The notes: generated by a model not told the origin, from the letters alone. 64,000 nt of DNA from Chelydra serpentina (GCA_037349315.1 JBAIAC010000651.1:1-64000); one strand, 5' to 3'; shown: positions 1 to 12,277, numbered from the stretch's first letter. Numbers and translations: made by a program.

Positions 1-2850
1 GAATCCTCTTAAAAACGCCAGTTAGGTTTGCTACTTCGCTTCTTGCACTGGACTATCTCCTCCAAAAGCAGTTATGCGCTACTTGTTGGCTTTTCGTACA
101 GATCCGTTCGTGAGAATACCTCACTTACGATCAATTCAATCCTGTTCACTGCAAGTTCCAAATGTCTCCTGGAAGCCTCTATGAAACGCCCGTTAGATGT
201 TCTACTGCGATTATTGTATCTATTAGTTTTTGAAAATGCCTCACAAAGCATTTCAATTTTGTTCACTGCTACAGACAAATGTAACCTGGAATCCTCCTCC
301 AAAAGCCATTATGCTGCACTTGGCTTTTCGTAGAGATCCGTTCGTGAATACCTCTCAATGAACTATTCAATCCTGTTCACAGCAAGATCCAAATTTATCC
401 TGGAATCCTCTTAAAAACTCCAGTTAGATGTGATGCAGCGCTTCGTGTACACATCGGTTCGTGAAAAACTTTTTCACTGCTACAATTAAATCTCTCCTGG
501 AATCCTCCTCCAAAAGTATTTAAAGTACTGCTACGATTTTGGTACAGATCCGTCCGTGAGAATACCTCGCAATGCACAATTCAACCCTGGTCACTGATAT
601 TTCCAAATCTCGCCCTGGAATCCTCCTCCCAAAGCTATTAGAAGTAATGCTGCGAATTTGGTACAGATCCGTTCGTGAGAATACATCACTATGTTGAATT
701 CAATCCTGTTCACAGCAAATTCCCAAATTTACCTGGAATACTCTTAATAACTCCAGTTAGATGTGATGCTGCGGTTCATGTGCACATCGATTAGTGAAAA
801 TAACTCACAAAGAGCATTTCAATTTTTTCACTGCCACAGCTAAATTTCTGTTGGAATCCTCCTCCAAAAGCAATTATGCTCTACTGCTTTGCTTTTCGTA
901 CAAATCCGTTCGTAAGAATACCTCGCAATGCACAATTCAATCCTGTTCACTGCTCCTGCCAAATCGCTCCTGTAATCCACCTCCAGAAGCTATTTTAATG
1001 AATTGCTACGATTTTGGTACAGATCCTTTCGTGAGAATACCTCACAATGAACAATTTAATCCTTTACACGGCAAGTTCCAAAATTTTCCTGGCATCCTCT
1101 TAAAATAGTCAAGTTAGATATGCAGCTGGGCTTCTTGTTCGTGAATATTCCTCACAAAGAGCATTGCAATTTTTTCAAGGCTTCAACTACATTTCTCCTG
1201 GAATCCTCCTCCAAAATTATTTAAAAGTCCTGCTACGATTTTGGTACAGATCGGTTCGTAAGAATACCACGCAATGAACAATTCAATCCTGTTCACTGCT
1301 ATTTCCAAATCTCTCCTTTAAGTCACCTCGAGAAGATATTTTAATGTACTGGTGCATTTACGGTAAAGATCCTTTCGTAAGAATACCTCAGAATGAACAA
1401 TTTAATTCTTTTCACTGCACGTTCCAAATTTATCCTGGAATACTCTTAAAATACGACAGTTAGATCTGCAGTGTGCTTCTTGTTCGTGACAATTCCTCAC
1501 AAAGAGCATAGCTGTTTTTTAATTGCTACAAACTAAATATCTCCAGGAATCTTCCTAGAAATCAATTAGCCTGCACTACTTGGCAGTTCCTACTGTACCG
1601 CTTGTGAGAATACCTCGTTTTGAATAACTGAACCCTGTTCACTGCTACTGCCAAATCTCGCCTGGAATCCTTCTCCAAAAGATATATTCTTTTCACTGCT
1701 ACAGACCAATTTCACATGGAATCCTCCTCCCAAAGCCGTTATGCTGCACTGGTTGGCTGTTCGAACAAATCCGTTCGTGAGAATACCTTACAATGAACAA
1801 TTCAATCCTGTTAACAGCAAGTTCCAAATTTATCCTGGAATCCTCTTTAAAGGGCCAATTAGATGTTCTGCTGCGCTCTTTGTACGGATCGGTTCGTGAA
1901 AATTCTCACAAAGATCTTTAAAATTTTTTCACAGCTACAACTAAATTTCTCCTGGAATCCTCCACCGAAAGTACTTATTCAGCATTGGTGGGCATTTCGT
2001 ACAAATCCGTTCGTGGGAATATCTCGCAATGAACAATTCAAACCTGTTCACTGCTATTGCCCAATATCTCCTGTAATACACCTAAAAAGCTGTTAAATGT
2101 AATGCTGCGATTTTTGTCCAGATCCGTTCGTGAGAATACCTCCCAATGAACACTTGAATCCTGTTAACAGCAAGTTCCAAATTTATCCTGCATTCCTCTT
2201 TTAAAGGACAGTTACATGTTTCTGCTGCGCTGTTTGTACAGATCGGTTCGTGAAAATTTCTCACAAAGAGCATCTGAATTTTTTAACTGCTACAACTAAA
2301 TTTTTCCAGGAATGTTCCTAGAAATCAATTAGGCTGCACACCTTGGCTTTTCCTACTGTTCCTTTTGTGAGAATACCTCTTTTTCAAATCTCTCCTGTCA
2401 TACAGCTACAAATGCTATCAAAATGTAATGCTGCCCTTTTGGTACAGATCCGTTCGTGAGAATACCTTGCAGTGAAAAATTCAATCCTGTTAATAGCAAG
2501 TTCCAAATTTATCCAGGACTCCCTTAAATAGGCCAGTTAGATGTTCTGCTACGCATTTTGTACAGATCGGTTCGTGAAAATTCCTCGCAAAGACCATTTC
2601 AATTTTTTACTGCTACAATTAAATTTCTCCTGGAATCCTCCAGCAAAAATAAATTTAGCTGCATTTGTTGGATTTTCGATCAACAATTCTTGCTACAGCC
2701 TAATCTCTCCTGATATACACCTACAAGAGCTATTTAAATGTAATGCTGCGATTTTGGTACAGATCCGTTCGTGAGAATACCTCACTACGATCAAGTCAAT
2801 CCTGTTCACTGCAAGTTACAAATTTCTCCTTGAAGCCTCTTTGAAACGTA
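1..2850 (+). repeat. Diverged ~116-bp tandem satellite, forward-oriented arm
   Basis: The core GATCCGTTCGTGAGAATACC and variants (GATCGGTTCGTGAAA, GATCCTTTCGTAAG) recur about every 110-120 bp, for example near 101, 337, 453, 547, 664, 901, 1021, 1250, 1366, 1887, 2004, 2120 and 2241. Units contain a second conserved stretch ending CTGGAATCCTCCTCCAAAAG. Several subtypes interleave, so a higher-order unit of two or three monomers is likely. Short ORFs here simply follow the repeat and look like no protein family. Compared with the second block at 47346-52230, this arm lacks about 480 bp near position 475. I do not recognise the family. Confidence 0.85.
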
Positions 2851-5655
2851 TGACAGGAGAGATTTGCAAAAAAGGTATTCTCACAAAAGGAACAGTAAGA
2901 AAAGCCAAGGAGTGCAGCCTAATTGATTTCTAGGAACATTCCTGGAAAAATTTAGTTGTAGCAGTTAAAAAAATTCAAATGCTCTTTGTGAGAAATTTTC
3001 ACGACCAGATCTGTACAAACAGCGCAGCAGAACATGTAACTGGCCTTTTTAAAGAGGATTGCAGGATAAATTTGGAACTTGCTGTTAACATGATTGAAGT
3101 GTTCATTGTAAGGAATTCTCACGAACGGATTTGTTCGAAGAGCCAACCAGTGCAGCATAACGGCTTTGAGAGGAGGATTCCATGTGAAATTGGTCTGTAG
3201 CAGTGAAAAGAATTGAAATGCTTTTTTGGCATTTTCATCAACTAATAGATACAAAAAGTGCAGTAGAACGTCTAACGGGCGTTTCAAAGAGGCTTCCAGG
3301 AGAAATTTGGCACTTGCAGTAAAGAGGATTGAATTGATCGAAGAGAGGTATTCTCACGAACGGATCTCTACGAAAATCGCAGCACTACACTTAAATATCT
3401 TTTGGAGAAGGGATTCCAGGCGATATTTGGCAGTAGCAATGAACAGGGTTCAGTTATTCAAAACGAGGTATTCTCACAAGCGCTACAGTAGGAACTGCCA
3501 AGTAGTCAGGCTAATTGATTTCTAGGAACAATCCTGGAGATATTTAGTTGTAGCAATTAAAAAACAGCAATGCTCTTTGTGAGGAATTGTCACGAACAAG
3601 AAGCACAACTGCAGATCTAACTGCAGATCTAAATGTCGTATTTTAAGAGTATTCCAAGAATACTCTTAAATAGCAGTGAATAGCAGTGAACAGGATTGAA
3701 TTGTTCATTGCGTGGTATTCTTACGAACCGATCTGTAGCAGGACTTTTAAATAATTAAGGAGGAGGATTCCAGGAGAAATGTAGTTGAAGCCTTGAAAAA
3801 ATTGAAATGGTCTTTGTGAGGAATATTCACGAACAAGAAGCCCAGCTGCATATCTAACTTGACTATTTTAAGAGGATGTCAGGAAAAGTTTGGAACTTGC
3901 CGTGTAAAGGGTTAAATTGTTCATTGTGAGGTATTCCTCACCAAAGGATCTGTACCAAAAACGTAGCAATTCATTAAAATAGCTTCTCGAGGTGGATTAC
4001 AGGAGAGATTTGGCAGTAGCAGTGAACAGGATTGAATTGTGCATTGCGAGGTAGTCTTATGAACGGATTTGTACGAAAAGCAAAGCAGTAGAGCATAATT
4101 GCTTTTGGAGGAGGATTCCAACAGAAATTTAGCTGTGGCAGTGAAAAAATTGAAATGCTCTTTGTGAGTTATTTTCACTAATCGATGTGCACATGAACCG
4201 CAGCATCACATCTAACTGGAGTTATTAAGAGTATTCCAGGTTAATTTGGGAATTTGCTGTGAACAGGATTGAATTCAACATTGTGATGTATTCTCACGAT
4301 CGGATCTGTACCAAATTCGCAGCATTACTTTCTAATAGCTTTGGGAGGAGGATTCCAGGCGAGATTTGGAAATATCAGTGACCAGGGTCTGAATTGTGCA
4401 TTGCGAGGGTATTCTCACGGACGGATCTGTACCAAAATCGTAGCAGTACTTTAAATACTTTGGAGGAGGATTCCAGGAGAGATTTGGAAAGATCAGTGAC
4501 CAGGGCTGAATTGTGCATTGCGAGGTATTCTCACGAACGGATCTGTACGAAAAGCCCACCATTGCAGCATAATTGGTTTTTGAGGAGGATTCCGGGAGAA
4601 ATTTAGTTGTAGCAGTGAAAAAATTGAAATGCTCTTTGTGAGGAATTTTCACGAAGAAGAAGCCCAGCAGCAATTTTAACTGGCGTTTTTAAGAGGATTC
4701 CCGGGAAAATATGGAACATGCTGTGAAAAGGCTTAAATTGTACACTGTGAGGTATTCTCACCAATAGAGCTGTAACAAAATCGCAGCATTCCATTCTAAT
4801 AGCTTTTGGAGTTGGTTTACAGGAGAGATCTGGCAGTAGCAGTGAACAGGATTCATGTGATCATTGTGAGGTAGTCTTAGGAACGGATCCGTACCAAAAT
4901 CGTAGCAGTAATTTAAAAAACTTTCGGAGGAGGATACCAGGAGAGATTTGGAAATATCAGTGACCAGGGCTGAATTGTGCATTGCGAGGTATTCTCACGA
5001 ACGGAGCTGTACTAAAGGCCAACCAGTGCAGCATAATTACTCTTTGAGGAGGAATCCAGGAGAAATTTAATTGTAGCAGTGAAAAATTTTTTCACGAACC
5101 GATGTGTACACGAACCGATGTGTACACGAACCGATGTGTACCACGAAGCGCTGCATCACATCTAACTGGAGTTTTTAAGAGGATTCCAGGATAAATTTGG
5201 AACTTGCTGTGAACAGGATTGAATAGTTCATTGAGAGGTATTCACGAACGGATCTCTACGAAAAGCCAAGTGCAGCATAATGGCTTTTGGAGGAGGATTC
5301 CAGGTTACATTTGTCTGTAGCAGTGAACAAAATTGAAATGCTTTGTGAGGCATTTTCAAAAACTAATAGGTACAATAATCGCAGTAGAACATCTAACGGG
5401 CGTTTCATAGAGGCTTCCAGGAGACATTTGGAACTTGCAGTGAACAGGATTGAATTGATCGTAGTGAGGTATTCTCACGAACGGATCTGTACGAAAAGCC
5501 AACAAGTAGCGCATAACTGCTTTCGGAGGAGATAGTCCAGTGCATGAAGCGAAGCAGCAAACCTAACTGGCGTTTTTAAGAGGATTCCAGGATAAATTTG
5601 AATCGTGTTCTGAACAGGAATGAATTGTTCATTGAGCTGTATTGCGTGGATGTGG
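2851..5655 (-). repeat. Same ~116-bp satellite, reverse-oriented arm
   Basis: From 2851 the monomer appears as its reverse complement (GGTATTCTCACGAACGGATC). The first bases here mirror 2341-2400, and 5520-5595 mirrors the first ~80 bases of the window, so 1-5655 is an imperfect foldback with a spacer of roughly 450 bp near 2400-2850. The array ends at a sharp junction (TGGCTTGGGGTTTGAGGGTG) with the G-rich hexamer block. Confidence 0.85.
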
Positions 5656-6300
5656 CTTGGGGTTTGAGGGTGCGGGTGATTGTGGGGGTTGGGTTAAGCG
5701 TGAGGGTGAGGTTGAAGGTTAGGGTTGGGGAGGGGGTAGGGGTGGGGGTGAGAGTGAGGGGGCGGGTTGGGGGTGGGGATTAGGTTGAGGGTGAGGGTGA
5801 GGGTGGGGGTGAGGGTTAGGCTGGGGGTGGGGTTTGGGGTGGCGGTTGGGGTGAGGGTTGGGTGGGGATTAGGATGAGGGTGGGAGTGAGGCTCACAGTG
5901 ATGGTGAGGGTGGCGTTGGAGGTGAGGGTGAGGGTGGGGTGGGGTTGAAGATGGCGGTTGGGGTGAGGGTGAGGTTGAAGGTTAGGGTTGGGGAGGGGGT
6001 AGGAGTGGGGGTGAGAGTGAGGGTGGGGTGTGGGTGAGTATGAGGTAGAGGATGCAGGTTGGGGGTGGAGATTAGGTTGAGGGTGAGGGTGGGGGTGAGG
6101 CTCACGGTGATGGTGACGGTGGGGTTGGCGGTGGCAGTTGGGGTGAGGGTGGTCGTGGGGTGGGGTGGTGGGGTGGATGAGGGTGGGGGTGACGTGGTGG
6201 GGTGGGTGAGGGTGGGGGTGGGGGTGTGAGTGAGGGTTAGGGTTAGGGCTATGGTTATGGATAGGGTGAGGGGTGAGAATGAGGCTGAGGGTGGGGGAGT
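5656..6300 (+). repeat. G-rich degenerate hexamer array (GGGTGA/GGGTTA/GGGTGG)
   Basis: Almost every sixth base restarts a G run: GGGTGA dominates, with GGGTTA, GGGTGG, GGGGTT and similar variants. Around 6235 there are about two canonical telomeric GGGTTA units in tandem. The long Val/Arg/Gly and Pro/Thr/His ORFs in such blocks are a by-product of the 6-bp period and are not annotated as genes. Confidence 0.9.
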
Positions 6301-6757
6301 AACGCTCCACCTCACCCTTACCCCTACCCCACCCCCACCCTAACCCTAACCCTCACCCACGGACTCAACCTCACTCCAACCCCCATCCCCACACCCACCC
6401 CCAATCTCACCCTCACCCAAACCCCACCCTCACCCTCACCTACACCCTCACCTCCACCCCCATTCCCACCTCCAAGTTCACCGTCACCCTCACCCTTACC
6501 CCAACACCCACAATCACCCTCACCCTCAAACCCACGCCCACACCCACGAACACCCCACCCACAGCCCCACCCTTACGCTCACTCCCACCCCCACCCGCAC
6601 CCTCTCCCTCACTCTCATCCCCTCCCTCACCCTCAGCCTCACTCCCACCCTCACCACCTATCCTCACCTTCACCCTCACCCCACCCTCAACCTCACCCTC
6701 ACCCCAACCCCCACCCCAACCCTCACCATCACCCTGACACCTACCCCCAGGATGAGC
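6301..6757 (-). repeat. Strand-switched C-rich hexamer cassette (~455 bp)
   Basis: The purine-rich strand flips here: the + strand reads CACCCT/CCCCCAC instead of GGGTGA. The left edge follows the unique string GGGGGAGTAACGCTCCACC, and the right edge is the unique string CCCCCAGGATGAGCATTACGG. The same two edge strings bound equivalent cassettes at 46241-46712 (inverted) and 52844-53280 (direct). Confidence 0.85.
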
Positions 6758-9700
6758 ATTACGGTGAGGGTGCGAGTGAGGGTGAGGGTGGGGGTGGATG
6801 TGGGTTGGGTGTTGGATTGAGAGTGAGGGTGCGGGTGCGGGTGTGAGTGGGGGTGACGGTGAGGGTGGGGGTGGGGGTGAGGGTCAGGGTGGGAGTGCGA
6901 GTGGCGGTTTGGGTGATGGTGTGGGTGAGGGTTATCGTGGGTGTGGTGATGCGAGGGTGACGGTGAGTGTGAGGTTGAGGGCAGTGCTGTGGATGAGAGT
7001 GAGGGTGAGTGTGAGAGTGTGGGTTGTTGTGGGGGTGGGGGGTGAGGGTGGGGGTGGGGGGTGAGGGTGAGGGTGGAGGTGGGGGTGAGGGTGAGGGTGG
7101 GGTTGTGGGTTACGGTGGGGGTGAGGGTGAGGGTGATGGTGAGGGTGACGTTTGGGTTGAGGGTGATGGTGAGGATTAGGGTGGGAGGTGAGAGGGGCGT
7201 TTGGGGTGAGGGTGAGGTTGAGCGTGAGGGTGAGGGTTAGGATTAGGCTGAGTGTGAGAGTGACGGTGAGTGTGAGGGTAAGGGTGAGAGTGAGGGTGTG
7301 GTTAGGAGAGGGGTGAGGGTGGGAGTGGGGGTGGGGGTGAGAATGGGAGTGGGGGTGGGGGTCAGGGTGAGGGTGGGGGTGGGGCGAGGGTGCGGGTGAG
7401 AGTGAGAGAGAGGGTGACGGTAGGACAGGGGGTGAGGGTGAGGGTTAGGGTGGGGTATGGTTTTACTGTGAGGGTGAGGGTGGGGGTTTGGGTGGGGGTG
7501 GGGGTGAGGGTGGCGGTGGGGATGGGGTTGTGTGTCGGGGATAGGATGAAGGTGAGTGTGGGAAAGAGGGCGGGGGTGGGGTTGAGTGTGATGGTGCGGG
7601 TGGGGGTGGGGTGAGGGTGAGGGTGAGGCTTAGGGTGAAGGTGAGTCTGGGGGTGAGGGTGAGGGAGGGGGCGGTGGTGGGGTGAGGGTGAGGGTGTGGA
7701 TGAGGGTGAGTGTGTCGGTGGTGGTGGTGGTGGGGTTGAGGGTAGGGTTGATGATGAGGGTGAGGGTGAGGGTGGTGGTGGGAGTTGGGGTGATGGTGAG
7801 GGTGGGAGAGGGGGTGGGTGTGAGGGTGAGGGTGGGGTGAGCGTGAGGGTGAGGGTAAGGGAGAGGGTGAGGGTGAGGGTGAGCGTCGGGCTGGGGTGAG
7901 GGTGAGGGTGAGAGCGACGGTGGGGGTGGGGGGTGAGGATGAGGGTGAGGGTGAGGAGGAGGGTGGGGGTGCTGTTGAGGATCAGGGTGAGTGTGAGGAG
8001 GAGGATGGGGTGGAGGTCGGGGTGAGGGGGAGGGTGGAGGTGGGGATGGGGTGAGGTTGAGGGTGAGGGTGTGGGTGAGGGTGAGGGTGGTGGTGGTGGT
8101 GGGGCTAAGGGTGATAGTGACGGTAGGCTTTGGAGTTAGGGTTATCGTGAGGGTGAGGGTGAGGGAGGGGGTGGGGGTTGGGGTGTGTGTGAGGGTGAGG
8201 CTGAAGGTGAGGGTAAGGGTGGGGGTGGGGTGGCGGAGGGGGTTGGGGTGGGTGTGGAGGTTACGGTGAGGGTGAGGGTGAGGGTGGGGGTGGGGGTGGG
8301 AGTGCTGGTGAAGGGTGAGAGAGAGGGTGAGGGTGGGGGTGTGGTTTGGGGGTGAGGGTGAGGGTGAGGGTGGGGTTGGGGTGTGAGTGATTGTAAGCTG
8401 TGAGTGGGGGTAGCGGTGAGGGTGAGCGTAAGGGTTGGGGTGGGGTTAGGGGTGTGCCTGGTCGTGGGTATGGGTTTGTGTGTGAGGGTGAGGGTGATTG
8501 TGAGGGTTGGGGTAAGGATGAGAGTGATGGTGGGGTTGGGGGTGGGAGTTGGGGTGAGGTCGAGGGTGAGGGTGAGGGTTACGGATAGGGGAGTGTGAGG
8601 GTTGGACGTGGGGATGGGAGTGGGTGTGAGGGTGAGGGTGGGGGTGGATGTGGGTTGGGTGTTGGGTTGAGAGTGAGGGTGAGGGTGAGGGTGCGGGTGT
8701 GAGTGGGGGTGAGGGTGAGGGTGGGGGTGGGGGAGAGGGTCAGGGTGGGAGTGCGAGTGGCGGTTTGGGTGACGGTGTGGGTGAGGGTGAGCGTGGGGTG
8801 GCTATGAGAGAGAGGGCAAAGGTGAGGGTGAGGTTGAGGGCGGTGCTGTGGGTGAGAGTGAGGGTGAGGGTGAGAGTGTGGGTGGTTGTGGGGGTGAGGG
8901 TGGTGGTGGGGGTTGGGGTGTGTGTGAGGGTGAGGCTGAAGGTGAGGGTAAGGGTGGGGGTGGGGTGGCGGAGGGGTTTGGGGTGAGGGTGAGGGTGGGT
9001 GTGGAGGTTACGGTGAGGGTGAGGGTGAGGGTGGGGGTGGGGGTGGGAGTGCTGGTGAAGGGTGAGAGAGAGGGTGAGGGTGGGGGTGTGGTTTGGGGGT
9101 GAGGGTGAGGGTGGGGTTTTGGTGTGAGTGATTGTAAGCTGTGAGTGGGGGTAGCGGTGAGGGTGAGTGTAAGGGTTGGGGTGGGGTTAGGGGTGTGCCT
9201 GGTCGTGGGTATGGGTTTGTGTGTGAGGGTGAGGGTGATTGTGAGGGTTGGGGTAAGGATGAGAGTGATGGTGCGGTTGGGGGTGGGAGTTGGGGTGAGG
9301 TCGAGGGTGAGGGTGAGGGTTACGGATAGGGGGAGTGTGAGGGTTGGACGTGGGGGTGGGAGTGGGGGTGAGGGTGAGGGTGGGGGTGGATGTGGGTTGG
9401 GTGTTGGGTTGAGAGTGAGGGTGAGGGTGAGGGTGCGGGTGTGAGTGGGGGTGAGGGTTGGGGTGGGGGTGAGGGTCAGGGTGGGAGTGCGAGTGGCGGT
9501 TTGGGTGACGGTGTGGGTGAGGGTGATTGTGGGGGTGGCGACGAGAGAGAGGGTGACGGTGGGCGTGAGGTTGAGGTCAGTGCTGTGGATGAGAGTGAGG
9601 GTGAGGGTGAGAGTGTGGGTTGTTGTGGGGGTGGGGGTGAGGGTGAATGTGGGGGTGGTGGTGAGGGTGAGGGTGGGGTTGTGGGGTACGGTGGGGGTGA

Positions 9701-11128
9701 GGGTGAGGGTGAGGGCGAGGGTCAGGCCTGGGGGTGGGGAACGGGGTGAGGGGGAGGGGGAGGGGGGGTGGGTGACGGTGAGGGTTGGGGTTGGTGAGGG
9801 GGTGGGGGTTAGGGTGAGGGTGGGAGTGGGGATAAGGGTGAAGGTGAGGGTGAGTGTGGGGGTGGGAGTCAGTGTGGGGTGATGGTGAGGGGGCGGGTGG
9901 GGGTTTTTTGGTGTTCGTGAGGTTGAGGGTGAGGGGTAGGGTGAGGGTGAAGATGAGAGTGAGGATGGGGGTTTGGGGTGAGGGTGAGTTTGAGGGTGAG
10001 GGTGGGGTTGGGGGTGAGGGTGGTGGCGGCAGTTAGGGTGAGGTTGATGGTGAGGGTGGGGGTGGGGGTGACGTTGAGGGTCGGGGTGAGGGTGACTGTG
10101 GTGGTGGGGGTGGGGGTGAGGGTGAGGGTGGGGGTGGGGGTGGGGATGAGGGTGAGGGTGAGGTTGAGGTCGAGGGTGGGGGTGGGGGTGGGAGTTGGGG
10201 TGAGGTTGAGGGTGAGGGTTACGGAAAGGGTGAGGGTGAGGTTGGGGGTGGGAGTGAGGGTCAGGGTTGGAGTGGGAGTGGGGTTTGGGTGGCGGTGTGG
10301 GTGAGGGTGAGCGTGGGGTGGCGATGAGAGAGAGGGCGAAGGTGAGGGTGAGGTTGAAGGCCGTGCTGTGGGTGAGAGTGGGGGTGAGGGTGGGGGTGGG
10401 GTTGAGGTTGTGGGTGTGGGTTACGGTGGGGGTGAGGGTCAGGGTGAGGGCGGGGGTGAGGCTGGGGGTGGGGGAGGGGGTGAGGGTGAGTGTGAGGGGG
10501 GGTGGGTGACGGTGAGGGCTCGGGTTGGGGAGGAGGTGGGGGTTAGGGTGGGGGTGGGGGTTCGTGTGAGGGTGAGGGTGAGTGTGGGATTGGGAGTCAG
10601 GGTGGGGGTGAGGGTGAGGGTGCGGTTTTTTGGTGGTGGTGAGGGTGAGGGTGGGGATTGCGGTTGCGGTTAGGGTGAGGGGTGGGGTGAGGGTGAAGGT
10701 GAGAGTGGGGATGGGGGTTTGGGGTGAGGGTGAGTTTGAGGGTGAGGGTGAGAGTGGGGTTGGGGGTGCGAGTGAGGGTGAGGGTCGGGGTGGCGCTGAG
10801 GGTATCGGTGAGGGAGGAGCTGGGGGTGGGGGTCAGGGTTAGGGTTAGGGTCGGAGTGGCGGCATGGGTGGGGGTGGGGCTGTGCGTGGGGTGAGGGTGA
10901 GGACGAGGATTAGGGTGGTGGGTGAGGGTGAGTGTGTGGGTGGGGGTGGGGTGAGGGTGAGGGTCGGAGTGGCGTTGGGGGTGAGGGTGAGGGTGGGCAT
11001 GGGCCTGGGGGTGGGTGAGGGCGAGGATGAGGATTAGGGTGAGGGTGAGGGCGGGGATTCGGGTGGGGGTGAGAGTGAAGGTGGGAGTGGGGGTGGGGTT
11101 AGGGTTGGGGTGGGGTTAGTGTGAGGGG
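6758..11128 (+). repeat. Long G-rich degenerate hexamer array with higher-order units
   Basis: This is 4.4 kb of GGGTGA-type hexamers. It carries longer repeated segments, for example the anchor GGGTTGGACGTGGGGATGGG near 8601 and its relative near 9342, about 740 bp apart. Two canonical telomeric hexamers in tandem occur near 10829. No gene is visible. The array stops at the 5' edge of CR1-1. Confidence 0.9.
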
Positions 11129-11161
11129 GAAGGAGACCAAAGCTCCGAGGTAAGTGGGGAA

Positions 11162-12277
11162 GTGGGATACCGGGAAGAAGCACAAATAGGTGAGTGCAAG
11201 AGGGGAGTGCTCCTGCCCCATACTGGGACAGCAGGACAATCGGTGAGTTATCTTAAATGCCTATACACAAATGCAAGAAGCCTGGGGAACAAGCAGGGAG
11301 AACCGGAAGTCCTGGCACAGTCAAGGAATTATGATGTAATTGGAATAACAGAGACTTGGTGGGATAACTCACATGATTGGAGTACTGTCATGGATGGCTA
11401 TAAACTGTTCAGGAAGGATAGGCAGGGCAGAAAAGGTGGGGGAGTTTCGTTGTATGAAAGAGAGCAGTATGACTGCTCAGAGCTCCAGTATGAAACTGCA
11501 GAAAAACCTGAGGGTGTCTGGATGAAATTGAGAAGTGTGAGCAACAAGGGTAATGTCATGGTGGGAGTCTGCTACAGACCACCAGACCAGGGGGATGAGG
11601 TGGACGAGGCTTTCTTCCAGCAACTAACAGAAGATACTAGATCTCAGGCCCTGATTCTCATGGGTGACTTTTATCACCCCGATATCTGCTGGGGTAGCAA
11701 TACAGCGGTCCACAGACAATCCAGGAAGTTTTTGGAAAGTGTAGGGGACAATTTCCTGGTGCGGTTGCTGGAGGAACCAACTAGGGGAAAAGCTCTTCTT
11801 GACCTGCTGCTCACAAACAGGGAGGAAATAGTAAAGAAAGCAATAGTGGATGGGAACCTGGGAGGCAGTGACCATGAGATAGTCGAGTTCAGGATCCTGA
11901 CACAAGGAAGAAAGGAGAGCAGTAGAATACAGAGCCTGGACTTCAAAAAAGCAGACTTTGACTCCCTCAGGGAACTGATGGGCAAGGTCCCCTGGGAGAA
12001 TAACATGAGGGGGAAAGGAGTCGAGGAAAGCTGGCTGTATTTTAAAGAATCCTTATTGAGGTTGCAGGAACAAACCATCCCGATGTGTAGAAAGAAAAGT
12101 AAATATGGCAGGCGACCAGCTTGGCTTAACAGTGAAATCCTTGCTCGTCTTAAACACAAAAAAGCAGCTTACAAGAAGTGGAAGATTGGACAAATGACCA
12201 GGGAGGAGTATAAAAATATTGTTCAGGCATGCAGGAGTGATATTAAAAAGCCAAATCACACTTGGAGTTGCAGCTAG
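11162..12277 (+). pseudogene. CR1-1 ORF2 endonuclease domain (APE-like), degraded
   Basis: This open stretch of 371 codons encodes the apurinic-endonuclease-like domain that nicks target DNA for reverse transcription. Visible catalytic landmarks are Asn37 in NARSLG, Glu64 in ITETWW, Asp169 in the GDF motif and Asp237-His238 in GGSDHE. Residue 171 is Tyr (TAT, 11672-11674), where copies 2 to 5 have Asn in GDFNHP; that Asn is a conserved active-site position in this fold. The first ~30 codons may not be authentic, because the element is truncated and no start can be confirmed. The frame ends early at Ser-Cys-Ser-stop because one A appears to be missing from the A run near 12246. The downstream frame resumes the expected protein. 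Confidence 0.85.

Noticed and set aside
5100..5150. Short triple repeat ACGAACCGATGTGTACACGAACC inside the satellite as a regulatory element
   Set aside because: It is a local triplication of part of one monomer; the second block has two copies at about 51675. It looks like ordinary slippage.
1..5655. Short open frames of 60-113 codons in the satellite, repeated in both arms
   Set aside because: They follow the ~116-bp monomer, appear on both strands and match no protein family.
6235..6250. True telomere
   Set aside because: Only about two canonical TTAGGG units occur in tandem and strand polarity flips repeatedly, so this is interstitial or variant repeat DNA, not a chromosome terminus.
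5656..11128. Many Val/Arg/Gly-rich and Gly/Glu-rich open frames, and Pro/Thr/His/Leu-rich frames on the opposite strand (one of 419 codons at 13779-15038, one of 589 at 56447-58216)
   Set aside because: A 6-bp repeat with few stop-forming hexamers is open in several frames. The amino-acid pattern is just the hexamer read as dipeptides, with no domain, start context or conservation beyond the DNA repeat.
11674..12159. Antisense open frames of about 160 codons across the CR1 endonuclease, seen in all copies
   Set aside because: They are shadows of the endonuclease sense frame and have no independent similarity.
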